Assembly: GCF_026914185.1 (NCBI RefSeq)
Contig: NC_070561.1
Coordinates: 6,200,001-6,264,000 of the forward strand
DNA length: 64,000 bases
Reading direction: 5' to 3'
Source: Puccinia triticina
Taxonomy: Eukaryota > Basidiomycota > Pucciniomycetes > Pucciniales > Pucciniaceae
The notes beneath the pieces are model-generated. The model made no database searches. It was not told the origin of the DNA and worked only from the letters and a program-made list of their open reading frames with translations. Shown in pieces: positions 1 through 9,210 of this stretch. Positions within the stretch are counted from its first letter, which is position 1. Every line of letters begins with the position of its first letter. Made by a program: the position numbers and the translations under genes.

Positions 1-447
1 TTTACTCAGTCTGACACATTTTATTTCTTAGATGAGCATATGCTTTCTTGACCAAGGCTACTCTTTCAATGGGCCCAGTAGGCTTTGTGGGGGCCATGTG
101 GGCCTCATTCAGGCCCGTCCAGAAAATCTCCCCAAAAATGTACCCCCATGTTTTTTATTCAGTTTGACCCATTTCACATTTTAGCAGAGCATCCGAATTC
201 CAAACAAACACTACTTTTTCAATGGGCCCAACGGGCCTGTTAGAGGCCCATGCAGGCCTTGTGCAGGCCCGTCCAACAAATCACCCTAATAATGTGCCCC
301 ATTGTTTTTTACTCAGTCTGACACATTTTTATTTTTTTGGCTGAGCATGCTCAGTTTGCATTTTTTTCAGTACAGAGTGATTTTTTTTCAATGATTTTCC
401 CAACCTCAAACTTTGGGTATTTTTTTTGGGAAATTCAATTCTCCTTG
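1..447. repeat. Degenerate tandem repeat, period about 153 bp
   Basis: Three successive starts of a related unit lie near positions 1, 154 and 308, each beginning with a variant of TTTACTCAGTCTGACACATT. The block AATGGGCCCA recurs at 68 and 221, again 153 bp apart, followed by GGCC-rich DNA ending in GGCCCGTCCA. The first two units are complete and the third runs into the minisatellite. No coding signal was seen. The left end lies outside the window. Confidence 0.75.
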
Positions 448-1410
448 AAGTGTTTAAACCTTGTAAACTGTGGTTTACACCTTGTAAACTGTGGTTTACA
501 CCTTCTAAATATACACCTTGCAAACTGTGCTTTAAACCTTGTAAATGGTGGTTTAAAACTTCTAAATATTAGTTTACACCTTGTAAACTGTGGTTGAACT
601 GCGGTTTAAACCTTGTGTATGGTGGTTTACACCTTGTAAACTGTGGTGTTCACCTTGCAGTAAACTGTGGTTTACACCTTGTAAACTGTGATTTACACTT
701 TGTGAATGGTGGTTTACACCTTTTAAATGGTGGTTTACACCTTTTAAATGGTGGTTTACACCTTGTAAACAGTGGATTACACCTTGTAAACTATGTTTTA
801 CACCTTGTAAGCTGTGGTTTACACCTTGTAAACTGTGGTTTACACCTTGTAAACTGTGGTTTACACCTTGTAAACTGTGGTTTACACCTTGTAAACTGTG
901 GTTTACACCTTGTAAACTGTGGTTTACACCTTGTAAACTGTGGTTTACACCTTGTAAACTGTGGTTTACACCTTGTAAACTATGGTTTACGCCTTGTAAA
1001 CTATGGTTTACACCTTGTAAACTATGGTTTACACCTTGTAAACTATGGTTTACACCTTGTAAACTATGGTTTACACCTTGTAAACTACGGTTTACACCTT
1101 GTAAGCTATGGTTTACACCTTGTAAACTATGGTTTACACCTTGCAAGCTATGGTTTACACCTTGTAAACTATGGTTTACGCCTTGTAAACTATGGTTTAC
1201 GCCTTGTAAACTATGGTTTACACCTTGTAAACTATGGTTTACGCCTTGTAAACTATGGTTTACACCTTGTAAACTATGGTTTACACCTTGTAAACTATGG
1301 TTTACACCTTGTAAACTTGGGGTTAAACCTTGTAAAGTGTGGTTTACACCTTGTAAATGGTTGTTTACACCTTGTAAAGTGTGGTTGACAGTTAGTTTAC
1401 ACCTAGTTTC
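448..1410. repeat. 21-bp minisatellite built of a GTAAAC-N4-GTTTAC dyad
   Basis: About 45 head-to-tail copies of a 21-bp unit. Each unit holds the short inverted repeat GTAAAC-N4-GTTTAC followed by ACCTT, so every copy can form a small hairpin. The array has zones: degenerate units at about 448-800, a homogeneous block with TGTG in the dyad centre at about 805-970, a block with TATG at about 975-1310, then degenerate units again. Because 21 is a multiple of three, both strands stay open for hundreds of codons (heptapeptides of the VNHSLQG and NCGLHLV type); these are by-products of the period, not genes. Confidence 0.92.
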
Positions 1411-1560
1411 CACCTTGTAAACATCAGAAAAGGCAGTTGACTTGTTGTGAACATGGGTTTATGTGTTCACAAGATTTTGTTGTTAAATGTTGCAAAACAT
1501 TGTTTCTTTTTTTTACATTCATGGGATTTTCAGGGTGCGGTTAAGGTTTTTGCTGACTTG

Positions 1561-2040
1561 TCAAACCTAAAATGTCCGACCAGTCAGACTTGTCAAACCC
1601 AAAATGTCCGACCAGTCAGACTTGTTGGACACACATGTCCGACAAGTTGGACTTGTCGGACATGGGAGGGTCGGACTAACCTGTCCGACAAGCTCACTGG
1701 TCGGACAGCTCTGTCTGACTAGCTGACCTGTCAAACAGCAGAAAACAACCAGTGGGAACTGGTCGGGCAGCCTTGTCTGAAGTCTACTTGGGCAAGGCTG
1801 TCCAACAATCTGGTCCGAGGACTGCTCGAGCGACAATGGCCGACTGCAGCACGAACTGGCAAGTCCGACAAGTGGTCGGTCCTCGCTGCTCGAGAACCCG
1901 TCGAGCAGAAATGTCCGACTTCTGCTCGGACAGGAGGATTCAACAGGTGGGATCGACCACCTGTTGGACGCCAGTTTCCGACATCTGGTCGGACATGCCC
2001 GTCCGAGCTCTTGTCGGACGGGTATGTCCGAGGGGATAAT
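1561..2040. repeat. Cluster of GTCCGA / TCGGAC short direct and inverted repeats
   Basis: The hexamer GTCCGA and its complement TCGGAC occur many times in under 500 bp, often as facing pairs (for example GTCCGACAAG close to CTTGTCGGAC at 1637-1662). A phrase containing AAATGTCCGACCAGTCAGAC is repeated nearly exactly at 1569 and 1602. ORFs here on both strands are rich in the repeat and are not supported as genes. A foldback or satellite-like sequence is the simplest reading. Confidence 0.7.
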
Positions 2041-2195
2041 CCATGCAGTGCGAGCAAACAATACCGAGCTGGTTTCTTGTCTCTTACTTGAAGGAGGATC
2101 CTGGGTGCCTGGACCAGGACGAATCAATTAAATAGGCTGAGATGATTCTTGACTGGTAGTCATGATCTGCTGCTGAACGGTCCAGGTCAGAACGT

Positions 2196-3341
2196 CTAGA
2201 TCAAACAGCAGGTTGCACATGCGGTACATACATGGGAGAACGGGGTCCATACAAATCGCCTCGCGCATTGGCCTTTTGCGGTCCCAATCCCTACCCATTG
2301 TCGTGCCAGGTTCATCGACTGGTATGGCTGTCGGGGGTGTCCGCGATACACCGGTGGGTGTGGATGAGGTCTGCAGGTGAGTGGATTGATGTACTGGGTG
2401 GTGCGGTCGGCCGGCGGCGCAGGATTGGAGCGGATGACGGGTGAGGTGCGGGGCAAGAGGACCTCACGGGTTGCCAATCCGGGGGCCAAGATCAACACCC
2501 AGGGTCTTTGGGGCACGCTGGACTGGCGATGGACCGCGGTACTGGGAATTAACGACCATTTGGATGTGGGGCAGGTTATGTTGGGCTGAGGGCGGCCTCG
2601 GGTACCCATACGGGCAGAGGACTCGAACTCCATGGGTGCCAGTGGACCATGACCGCCCGATTGAAGCCGGTTCAGGGACGCAGGCGGGTGTGGATACTGC
2701 TGCTGCTGTACTGATGGATGACTGCTGGATGGCCAACCTGGCCCGGAATGTGTTAGGAGGACAAGTTGGGAGGCGGCCCATGGGCAAATGGCCTGGCGCA
2801 TTGGAGCTGTAAGCCTGATGCACTGTGCCCGGTCTGGCACGGGCTCAGGGGGTGATGGGTGAGATTGGTCTGGCAGTCATGGGAGAGTGAGAGACTGGGC
2901 CGGGCTTGAGAGGCTCTTCGTGAGGGGCGGGCTGGGAGTGGCCAAAGCCGGTGTGAGCCATGGCATTCAGGGTGTTGGGGAAAGGCCAATTAGGCAAGGA
3001 GTGTTTCATGTCCCGGAGGGATGGGGGAGGGCCAAGCGGGCGCCGTTTTACTGACTGGCTTCAATCTCCTCAAGCCGTTGATGGATATGCAGCTTATTAG
3101 CGAGTTGGCAGGCGTCCACCGTGTAGGGCATTGGGCCGGTGCAAAACTTGTACAGGGAGGCCAGATTGGAACACAATTCTAAGCAATAAGGGTTGATCCG
3201 GATTGCGCGCAAGTAGGTATCCAGAGAATTGTGGTATTGCAAAATCACATAGTAGAGCACCCTGATTGAGAACAAAAAGGCCGGGTCCTTCCCAAGACAG
3301 AATGCAATCCAGGTGACAGATGCCACGGCGGCCGTTGACAA
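2196..3341 (-). pseudogene. Decayed SSN6/CYC8-like TPR co-repressor fragment
   Basis: At 3048-3341 (minus) the translation keeps a run of TPR signatures typical of fungal Cyc8/Ssn6: GKDPAF, SIRVLYY, QYHNSLDTYLRAIRINPY, LASLYKF, HIHQRLEEIEASQ. Ssn6 is a general transcription co-repressor that acts with Tup1 in the nucleus. After a stop at about 3048 the minus strand goes on through 2989-2196 in shifting frames with Pro/His/Gln-rich peptides, which fits the low-complexity tail after the TPRs in the family. No continuous frame, start region or intron structure remains and several TPR consensus residues are altered. I infer a truncated, frame-broken duplicate. A live gene with unusual introns is less likely. 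Confidence 0.6.
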
Positions 3342-4077
3342 AGAAATGTATTAGACTTGGTGGCGTGATGGCTGGGAAGAGCACAAGTGTCAGTATTATT
3401 GTGGCGGGTTGTTAGTATTAGACCGCCTACCATCAAGGCAGGGGACAACAGTGGTTAAGAAACAGGATTTTTCATAAGGCGTGGTTGGCGTTGGCATGGG
3501 ATGGGTTGCGAGCACCGAGGAACGTGCAGGGTCCTCCTGGTGGCAAGAGATGAGGCACACTGGTAAAATTGTCTATAAATAGACACAGGATGGCATCAAT
3601 AATTCCTCAGGCAACTTTCCGGGCTGGTTTCCAGCCGGGGGGTTGTCTCACCCCCGTCCGCTGTTGCACTTGCGCAGTTTGGCGGGGCGCTACTCGTGGG
3701 CCCCCCTTGTGCTTAACAGCTGGGGGTCTTCCTCTCACCACTTTTTAACCCTGCTAGACAGGGATGGGTGGTGGGCCACGGTGTGTCAGCTTGCTGACAT
3801 TGGGTGGCAGGGTGTGAGCATGTGTTATTTTCATTTTTAGTGGCCTTTTTTAAAAAAAGAATTCTTCATTTGTGAGGGTGCACTCTGATTTTGTCTGGCT
3901 GTTTGCATTGGCGGGGAAACCTGTGATGTTTTTTTTTTGTTTTTGGTCAATTTAAAGGGAGAACCCTTGATTTTTTTTTCTACAATTCTCAGACTTTAAT
4001 ATACTTGGATATGATGCTGACATGAGGTTTCATTCCTCTTCAAGAACCCTGGCTTCTTTTACTGCAATACTGTTGAA
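3342..4077. other. No recognised gene
   Basis: Short ORFs only. A TATAAATA box lies at 3574-3581 but no matching gene follows. Between about 3610 and 3800 there are GC-rich, C/G-run-rich stretches, then AT-rich DNA with a long T run near 3930. It may be the edge of an undefined repeat. Confidence 0.5.
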
Positions 4078-4336
4078 AACCACTCCAATAAATTTGGAGT
4101 GAAAATCTGTGCACTCCAAAAAAATGAATCATTTTACCTTGGAGAAAATTATATTTTTGGAGTGGAATTGGGTTTACTCCAAAATTTTTGGAGTGCATCA
4201 TGGGTACACTCCAAAAAACAGGCTTTTTTGGAGTGTAATTTTGTTCACTCCAACAAAATTTGGAGTAGACTATGGTTCACTCCAATGAAAGTTGGAGTGG
4301 ACTACTTTTCACTCCATTTTTGGAGTGGATGTAGTA
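4078..4336. repeat. Alternating CACTCCAA / TTGGAGTG dyad cluster
   Basis: About 15 occurrences of CACTCCAA or its complement TTGGAGTG, some with one mismatch, lie within roughly 250 bp and mostly alternate in orientation every 15-20 bp (for example 4080, 4095, 4111, 4156, 4174, 4188, 4207, 4229, 4246, 4259, 4279, 4291, 4310, 4319). The spacing is irregular, unlike a normal satellite. A foldback element or multi-hairpin repeat is likely. No protein-coding reading is supported. Confidence 0.75.
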
Positions 4337-4379
4337 ATTTTTTGGTGTGGATTTAGCCTGCCCCTATTGCTATTGGGGC

Positions 4380-4922
4380 GTATTCTGGCCCATTCTTACT
4401 TACTGGTAGCCTGAGCGCTTTGGTTGCGGGCTAGTTTATGCATTATGCATATATGTGCACCATGAGCGCGGGCTTGAGCTCTGGGCAACAGAGCACGCGG
4501 GCTTGGGTGCGCCACGCAACAAATAAAGCCATCTTTTAAACTATACACAACACCTCAGTTACGTCACTGTAAATGGGTGTAAACATATGTACTTATATAT
4601 ATATATATGCATACAAGTGCATCCACGCGGGGCGTGATGCACTTGCGTAAACTTTGAAGTTAGTTTACACAAGGAAGGGATAATAATTAAGGGTACGTGT
4701 AAGTGTACCCTAGGTTATTTTACCCGTAGAATAAGAATCTTCTATAATATTTTTCTTATTGATTACATAAAGCTGAGTAATCAATTATTTATATATGTAT
4801 TTAATGTTTTTGCGTAGTTTGACATATGTAAGAGTAATAATGTCTCTTTCATATGTAAAACTGCTTTTTATATTTTTATTTATATATTGTCACGGTGGCT
4901 CTGCCATAGTAGCCAGCTGACA
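4380..4922 (-). repeat. Probable 3' LTR of the Gypsy element (outer end unresolved)
   Basis: On the minus strand a purine-rich tract (GGGGTAGGGAA, complement of about 4923-4933) is followed directly by TGTCAGCTGGC, the expected TG start of an LTR next to a polypurine tract. A TATATAAATA box follows within about 50 bp on the same strand. The inner boundary at 4922 is well placed. The outer boundary is a guess, because no second LTR or target duplication is available for comparison. Confidence 0.5.
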
Positions 4923-5129
4923 TTCCCTACCCCTAAGATGAGTCTCTGCTCAGAAAAAAAAAGGTCTGGAAAAACTTTGGCCATCTCAGGTTGATCTCTT
5001 ACTTGATCTGTAGTTTCTTAGGTGAATGGGTCCATCTGGTATATTACTTTCTGGTAGCCATTCATCTCTATCTGCAGATAAGTTTTTATATTTGACCAAG
5101 TAGAGTCTGGTGTCTTTTCCCTGTATTCT

Positions 5130-5537
5130 TTACTTCTTGTCTTTCAAGATTTTATGTACTCTTAACTGTCCTGAGGGTGGAGTTTCTTCTATGGGGACAG
5201 GTTTCAGGGGGGCTAATTCTTCTTCTGGCCTGACTTTGTAAGGTTTTATCAGGCTTACAGGAAAGACAGGATGTTTCCTGGATAGTTCTTCACTAAGAAT
5301 GACTTCCACTGCGTTTCTACCATGTAATTGCTCAATGGTGAATGGTCCTGTGAATGGAGGCTTAAGTTTTCTGCTACCACCTAAATTATTAAAATTCACC
5401 GTGGATAATAGAACTTTTTCCCCAATCTTAAACTCAGGTTCTTTATGGCTTTTATCCCATCTTCCTTTGTTATATTCAACAGCATCATCTACACATTTCC
5501 TTGCATGTTGGTGAGTTGAGTCCAGCATCTTTTTGAA
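5130..5537 (-). pseudogene. Gypsy integrase C-terminal domain (separated fragment)
   Basis: Translation gives KKMLDSTHQHARKCVDDAVE, then RWDKSHKEPEFKIGEKVLLS, FTGPFTIEQLHGRNAVEVIL and SRKHPVFPVSLIKPYK. This is the spacer and GPF/chromo-like tail that follows the integrase core in Ty3/Gypsy elements. It is cut off from the core by the 799-bp insert at 5543-6341. If the insert and one target-duplication copy are ignored, the frame reads from ALD on the core side directly into FKKM here. The ORF ends at a stop at 5130. Confidence 0.85.
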
Positions 5538-5542
5538 GTCAA

Positions 5543-6341
5543 TAAAAGATTTCACAATACTAAGAGATGTTTATTGCTCATGAGATATTGGTCTATCTGT
5601 CAATCACAGAGACGAGAGAAATAAAAGAAAACAAAGTTTTACCTAAGAGCGGATTGCTGGCCGACTCTGGTAGAGTAATAAGAATAATAAGGAAATGACA
5701 GGTTTGACTGCTAAGCAGCTAGAGTCGCTCAGAGGCGACAAGGACGATAACGTCTAAGAGAGGCAACTGCGATTGTTGTCAGTGCTAAGGCTTCCGGAGA
5801 CGGAGCTGCTAGGAAAGAGAGAGTTCTCTTACTTGGACTCGGTAGGTGGAGCGCTTAACACTTGCCTATCCGAGCTGCGAGGCTTTGGGCTCTGCTGGTG
5901 TCTACGGAATAATGATTCCTGCTATTAGCATCTTTGCGCTTGTTATGAGGCACTGCAGCATAGGACTCACCTTCTCTCGATGGGTCGGTGATCCTTCTGC
6001 TGAGGCTGGAACCTTGTAGGTCTTGGTGGGCGTCGGATGGTAGCGTGCTGTATTCAGGTCAAGGATCCTGTCAGCATCGCTCTCCTAGCTATGGCATTCC
6101 CAGCTCTCCTACTTACCTTGAAGGTGTTCGAGTCGGCTTGGGTCGCTTCAGCACTTCGTCTGATGTCGACGTGGCTAATAACAGAGGAACAGGGTTTCAG
6201 CTCTCGCTTACTCCTCCTGTCTGGGAGTCGCATGCATATGCATGGACCTAGAGAATGCGCGGACTCACCGCTCCCCCTTGCGGGGTTAGGGTTTCTATCC
6301 TTGCGCTTCCTTTGACCCGGGGCAAGCCCTGAGTCTTGACA
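5543..6341 (-). mobile_element. 799-bp LTR-like insertion with 5-bp target duplication
   Basis: The element lies exactly between two copies of GTCAA (5538-5542 and 6342-6346). On the minus strand it starts with TGTCAAGACTC and ends with TCTTTTA, a degenerate match to TG..CA ends. It has no transposase ORF. Minus-strand sequences resembling splice sites (AAGGTAAGTAGG ... AATACAG; AAGGTGAGTCC ... TTCCGTAG) and AATAAA near the 3' end suggest a transcribed unit. A solo LTR is the best reading; another short non-autonomous element is possible. Confidence 0.65.
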
Positions 6342-6346
6342 GTCAA

Positions 6347-7296
6347 GAGCGGTAGGTTTCAGATGAGGTAATTTGTCATTGAGAATTTCTTTGGGCATAC
6401 GTGGGATCCATCCTCTTTCTAGTACATATGGAGCTACTTTAGTAGAGGAGTGTTTGCTACTGTTGTATGCAATTTCAAGGGCTGGTAATAGGCTTACCCA
6501 ATCATGAGTGTACCCATCATGATTTTTAAATTCAAATCCAAAGGAGCAGAATCTGCGCAACATATCCTCTAGAGTCTGGATCATTCTCTGGAGAAAGCCA
6601 GTTTAGTGCCTAGCATGTTGTGAAGGTTCCTCCAAAATTCTGAAGTAAATTTAGGATCTCTGTCACTAATGATGATCTTTGGAATTCCTACGTCAGCCAT
6701 GATTCTGTTCCAAAATAGCATGGCTACTTCCATAGCTGTGTCATCCTTATGATTAGGGATGAATTTTCTACAATAACAAGGACTGAGTTGTAAGAATAGG
6801 GTCCTCCTGGGGGCAGTCCTGTAACAAAATGCATGTTTACTATTTCCCATTTCTCCGTGGGTTCTGCAATTTTCTGGAGTAGTCCAAATTGTTTACCAGT
6901 CTGTTTGTTCCCTTTCTGGCACACATCACAAGATTGGATGTAATCATGTACTTGTTCCTTCCAGTCAATCCACCACGCAGTTTGGTTGATTCTTTCCACT
7001 GTTCTCTCTTCAGAGAAGTGGCCAGAATTGACATTATCATGGCATTCCTTGGGGATATCTTTGATTTGATCTTTATTAATTAGTACCAAAACACTAGAGT
7101 GTTTATGTCTGAAGTAAAGAAGTCCATCTAGCAACGTGAATTTTCCCAGTTTATAGTGTTGGGCTAAATTTTCTGGTAAGCTAGCAATCAGTTCTGGTGG
7201 GCTACTGTCATTTCTCAAGATTTCAGTCAATTTGAGGAGTTCACTGCTCTTGTCATAGCTTTTCTGAACCAAGTAATGTTGGAATATATGCTTCAA
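6347..7296 (-). pseudogene. Gypsy integrase zinc finger and catalytic core, broken
   Basis: Seen from right to left: an H2C2 zinc finger (HDNVNSGHFSEERTVERI ... SCDVCQKGN), then the core start VNMHFVTGLPPGG, a frameshifted middle (DDTAMEVAMLFWNRIMADVG), and IIISDRDPKFTSEFWRNLHN with the second catalytic Asp. In this family the first core motif is normally DFVTGLP; here the Asp is His. After LAFS the segment that should carry the HPQTDG motif and the catalytic Glu is deleted, joining directly to MIQTLEDMLRRF. Two of the three DDE residues are therefore lost, and the protein cannot have been an active integrase. Confidence 0.85.
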
Positions 7297-7357
7297 GCTC
7301 CATTTGAGGGGCCAAGCTATATGATCTAATATCCAAATATCACCAGTAAGACCAACT

Positions 7358-7432
7358 GTGTGTTTAGCTCAGTGGTATAAGAGCAGCTCTCATGAATGTA
7401 GAAGGTCATGGGTTCAAATCCCACAACACACA
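7358..7432 (+). tRNA. tRNA-like sequence, probably a decayed tRNA gene
   Basis: A 75-nt stretch folds like a tRNA: perfect 7-bp acceptor stem (GTGTGTT at 7358-7364 with AACACAC at 7425-7431) plus discriminator A, a 4-bp D stem (GCTC/GAGC), an A-box-like TAGCTCAGTGG and a B-box GGTTCAAATCC in the T arm. The anticodon plus variable arm has the standard 22 nt, but its stem is poor (GCTCT against GTAGA), position 33 is A rather than T, and the T stem has one mismatch. No anticodon can be assigned safely. It lies on the plus strand inside the minus-strand Gypsy relic, so it is a later insertion or a tRNA-derived repeat. Confidence 0.5.
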
Positions 7433-7439
7433 ATTCTTT

Positions 7440-8553
7440 TCACCTGAGTAATTTCAACAAGTAATAGAAAGCATTATCTAAGTCACAGGCATGTATCCCT
7501 AAGATTGGAAAAATGTCTTCATCCTCAGGGTCATATGCTGGATTATCTGGGTTATTTGGCAAGGCCCATCTACTTAGACCATCCGCATTCTTATGTTTGG
7601 CTCCTGCTTTATGGATTATAGTCATATGCCCTCTGTACTGTTGTATTGCAATTTGCCATCAAAGCATATGTCTATTAGGAGTTTTTATATTCATGAGGGT
7701 TCTTACAGCGGTGCAATCAGTGACCACTACGAAGTTAGAGCCCTCCAAGTAGTAATGAAGTTTTTCTAAGGCCCATACCAGTGCTAGGCATTCCATTTGA
7801 CTTCTGAGTCCTTCATTTGTCTTGATATAAACAGAACAGGTTTATCAACAGGTTTATCATCTATGACAAATTCTTGGTGTAATGCAGCACCCAGACCATC
7901 CAAACAAGCATCAATATACAATATAAAGGGTTTATTGTAGTCTGGTTGGGATAGTACGGGGGCGGATGTAACAAGCCTTTTAAGCTCTTCATAATCTTGC
8001 ACTCTGTCATAAGTCATCTCAAAGATGGTGTCATTATTACATAGTGCATAAAGACTTTTGCTTACATGGGCAAAGCTTGGTACATGTTGGCGGTAATAGC
8101 TGCAGAAACCTAGAAATGACATCATTTCTAATTTATTCTGTGGCATAGAGTTAAGTAAGACAGAAGCTACTCTGTTCTGATCAATGGCTAAGGATAGTCC
8201 AGAAACTACACGTCCTAAGGCTTTAAGTTCTCCATATCCAAAGTTACACTTTTTAATGGACATCTTTAAACCTGCTTCCATGGCCGTGGACAGCACTAGG
8301 TTAATTTTCTCCAAATGAGTTTCCCAATCATCGGAGTAAATAATGATGTCATCTATATACACCATCATCCAACTTTGTCTGATGAAGGATCCAAATACAG
8401 AGTCCATCATTCTTTGGAAATGTGAGGGTATTGTGAGTGTGTAAGAGTATGTAACTTCTGAGTGAGTGCCCTTATTAGTGTTCTGTAAGGCAAAACTAGG
8501 GGTGAATTTTTCCCTAGAAACTGAATCTGGAGGAATATTAAGTGATTGATAAG
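7440..8553 (-). pseudogene. Gypsy reverse transcriptase / RNase H, broken
   Basis: The reverse transcriptase part (about 8553-7784) shows FQRMMDSVFG, the catalytic YIDDII box, WETHLEKI, FLGFCSYYRQHVPSFA and the RNase H start FILYIDACLDGLGAALHQ. At about 7790 the frame shifts (EVKWNA then a stop). The shifted frame continues as MECLALVWALEKLHYY and TDCTAVRTLMN, with a stop (CTT TGA TGG) where the family has Leu-Arg-Trp. It resumes as [11 protein letters not shown] and [11 protein letters not shown]. The 5' side opens at about 8553 (IPPDSVSREKF) and upstream RT motifs are missing. This is a dead element with recognisable domains. Confidence 0.88.
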
Positions 8554-8650
8554 AGGAAAAGGGAGATTAAGAGTAAAACTAATAGAAATAAGAAAGAAAA
8601 AGCAGAAAATTTTGATTTTGGTATATGGGATACCATAAAGCATACCACAA

Positions 8651-9210
8651 CGGTGATCCAAATGCCCCCAAAATTCTACAGCACTCTAAATACACTCCCT
8701 AGAGCATATTTTAAGCTTCACGGCATTAGCACACCTCAGGGAGACCCTGTGTAGCCGGGGGCGGATTTGGCGGATTTCCTACTAACGCAATGCGCCATGT
8801 CCTGAGATAATATTTTTGCGGTCTGTATTGGAAATTGTAAATAGGAGGGCGGGGAATCCTTTGAGCGCCCCCCGTTTTTTTTTTATCTCTTCTTGATCAG
8901 AAGATATAGAGGGTTCAAGTGAGGATAAGTAGTAGGAAATCTGCCAAATCCACCCCCCCCCCGGCTACACAGGGTCTCCCTGAGGTTTTCAAATGCCGTG
9001 AAGCTTAACATGTGCTCTAGAGAGTGTATTTATGTGGCAGAAAAACTTTGGGGGCATTTGGATCACCGTATCTCAGGACATGGCGCATTACGTTAGTAGG
9101 AAATCCGCCAAATCCGCCCCCCGCTACACAGGGTCTCCCTGAGGTGTGCTAATGCCGTGAAGCTTAACATATGCTCTAGAGAGTGTATTTAGAGTGCTGT
9201 AAAATTTTGG
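8651..9210. repeat. Foldback repeat: three related arms of about 140-170 bp
   Basis: Arm 1 (8651-8819) is the reverse complement of arm 3 (9069-9210) and of arm 2 (8931-9068). All carry GACCCTGTGTAGC, a C/G-run, GGATTTGGC, the CTACTAA box, and a CACGGCATT / GCTTAA segment. Arms 2 and 3 are direct repeats of each other. No ORF encodes a known transposase. It looks like a rearranged non-autonomous element. DNA to the right (about 9211-9300) matches the repeat at 20.0-20.5 kb in reverse orientation. Confidence 0.8.

Larger units (their letters stand above)
4923..8555 (-). mobile_element. 5'-truncated, inactivated Ty3/Gypsy retrotransposon
   Basis: Reading right to left, the minus strand carries reverse transcriptase, RNase H, integrase with H2C2 zinc finger, and the C-terminal integrase tail, then a polypurine tract and LTR start: the Ty3/Gypsy pol order. 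Gag, protease and the 5' LTR are missing; the open frame begins near 8553 next to the foldback repeat. Stops, frameshifts, an internal deletion, a 799-bp insertion (5543-6341) and a tRNA-like insert (7358-7432) show that the copy is dead. Confidence 0.9.

Noticed and set aside
448..1410. CRISPR-like array
   Set aside because: Units are contiguous with no unique spacers and the context is eukaryotic.
574..1413. Long ORFs on both strands through the minisatellite
   Set aside because: They arise because the repeat period is a multiple of three and lacks stop codons; the peptides are pure heptad repeats on either strand.
1567..2127. 186-codon minus-strand ORF over the GTCCGA cluster
   Set aside because: Composition follows the repeat, an overlapping ORF exists on the other strand, and no domain is visible.
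2441..2812. Plus-strand ORFs opposite the SSN6-like fragment
   Set aside because: They mirror a GC-rich Pro/His/Gln-type region and show no family resemblance.
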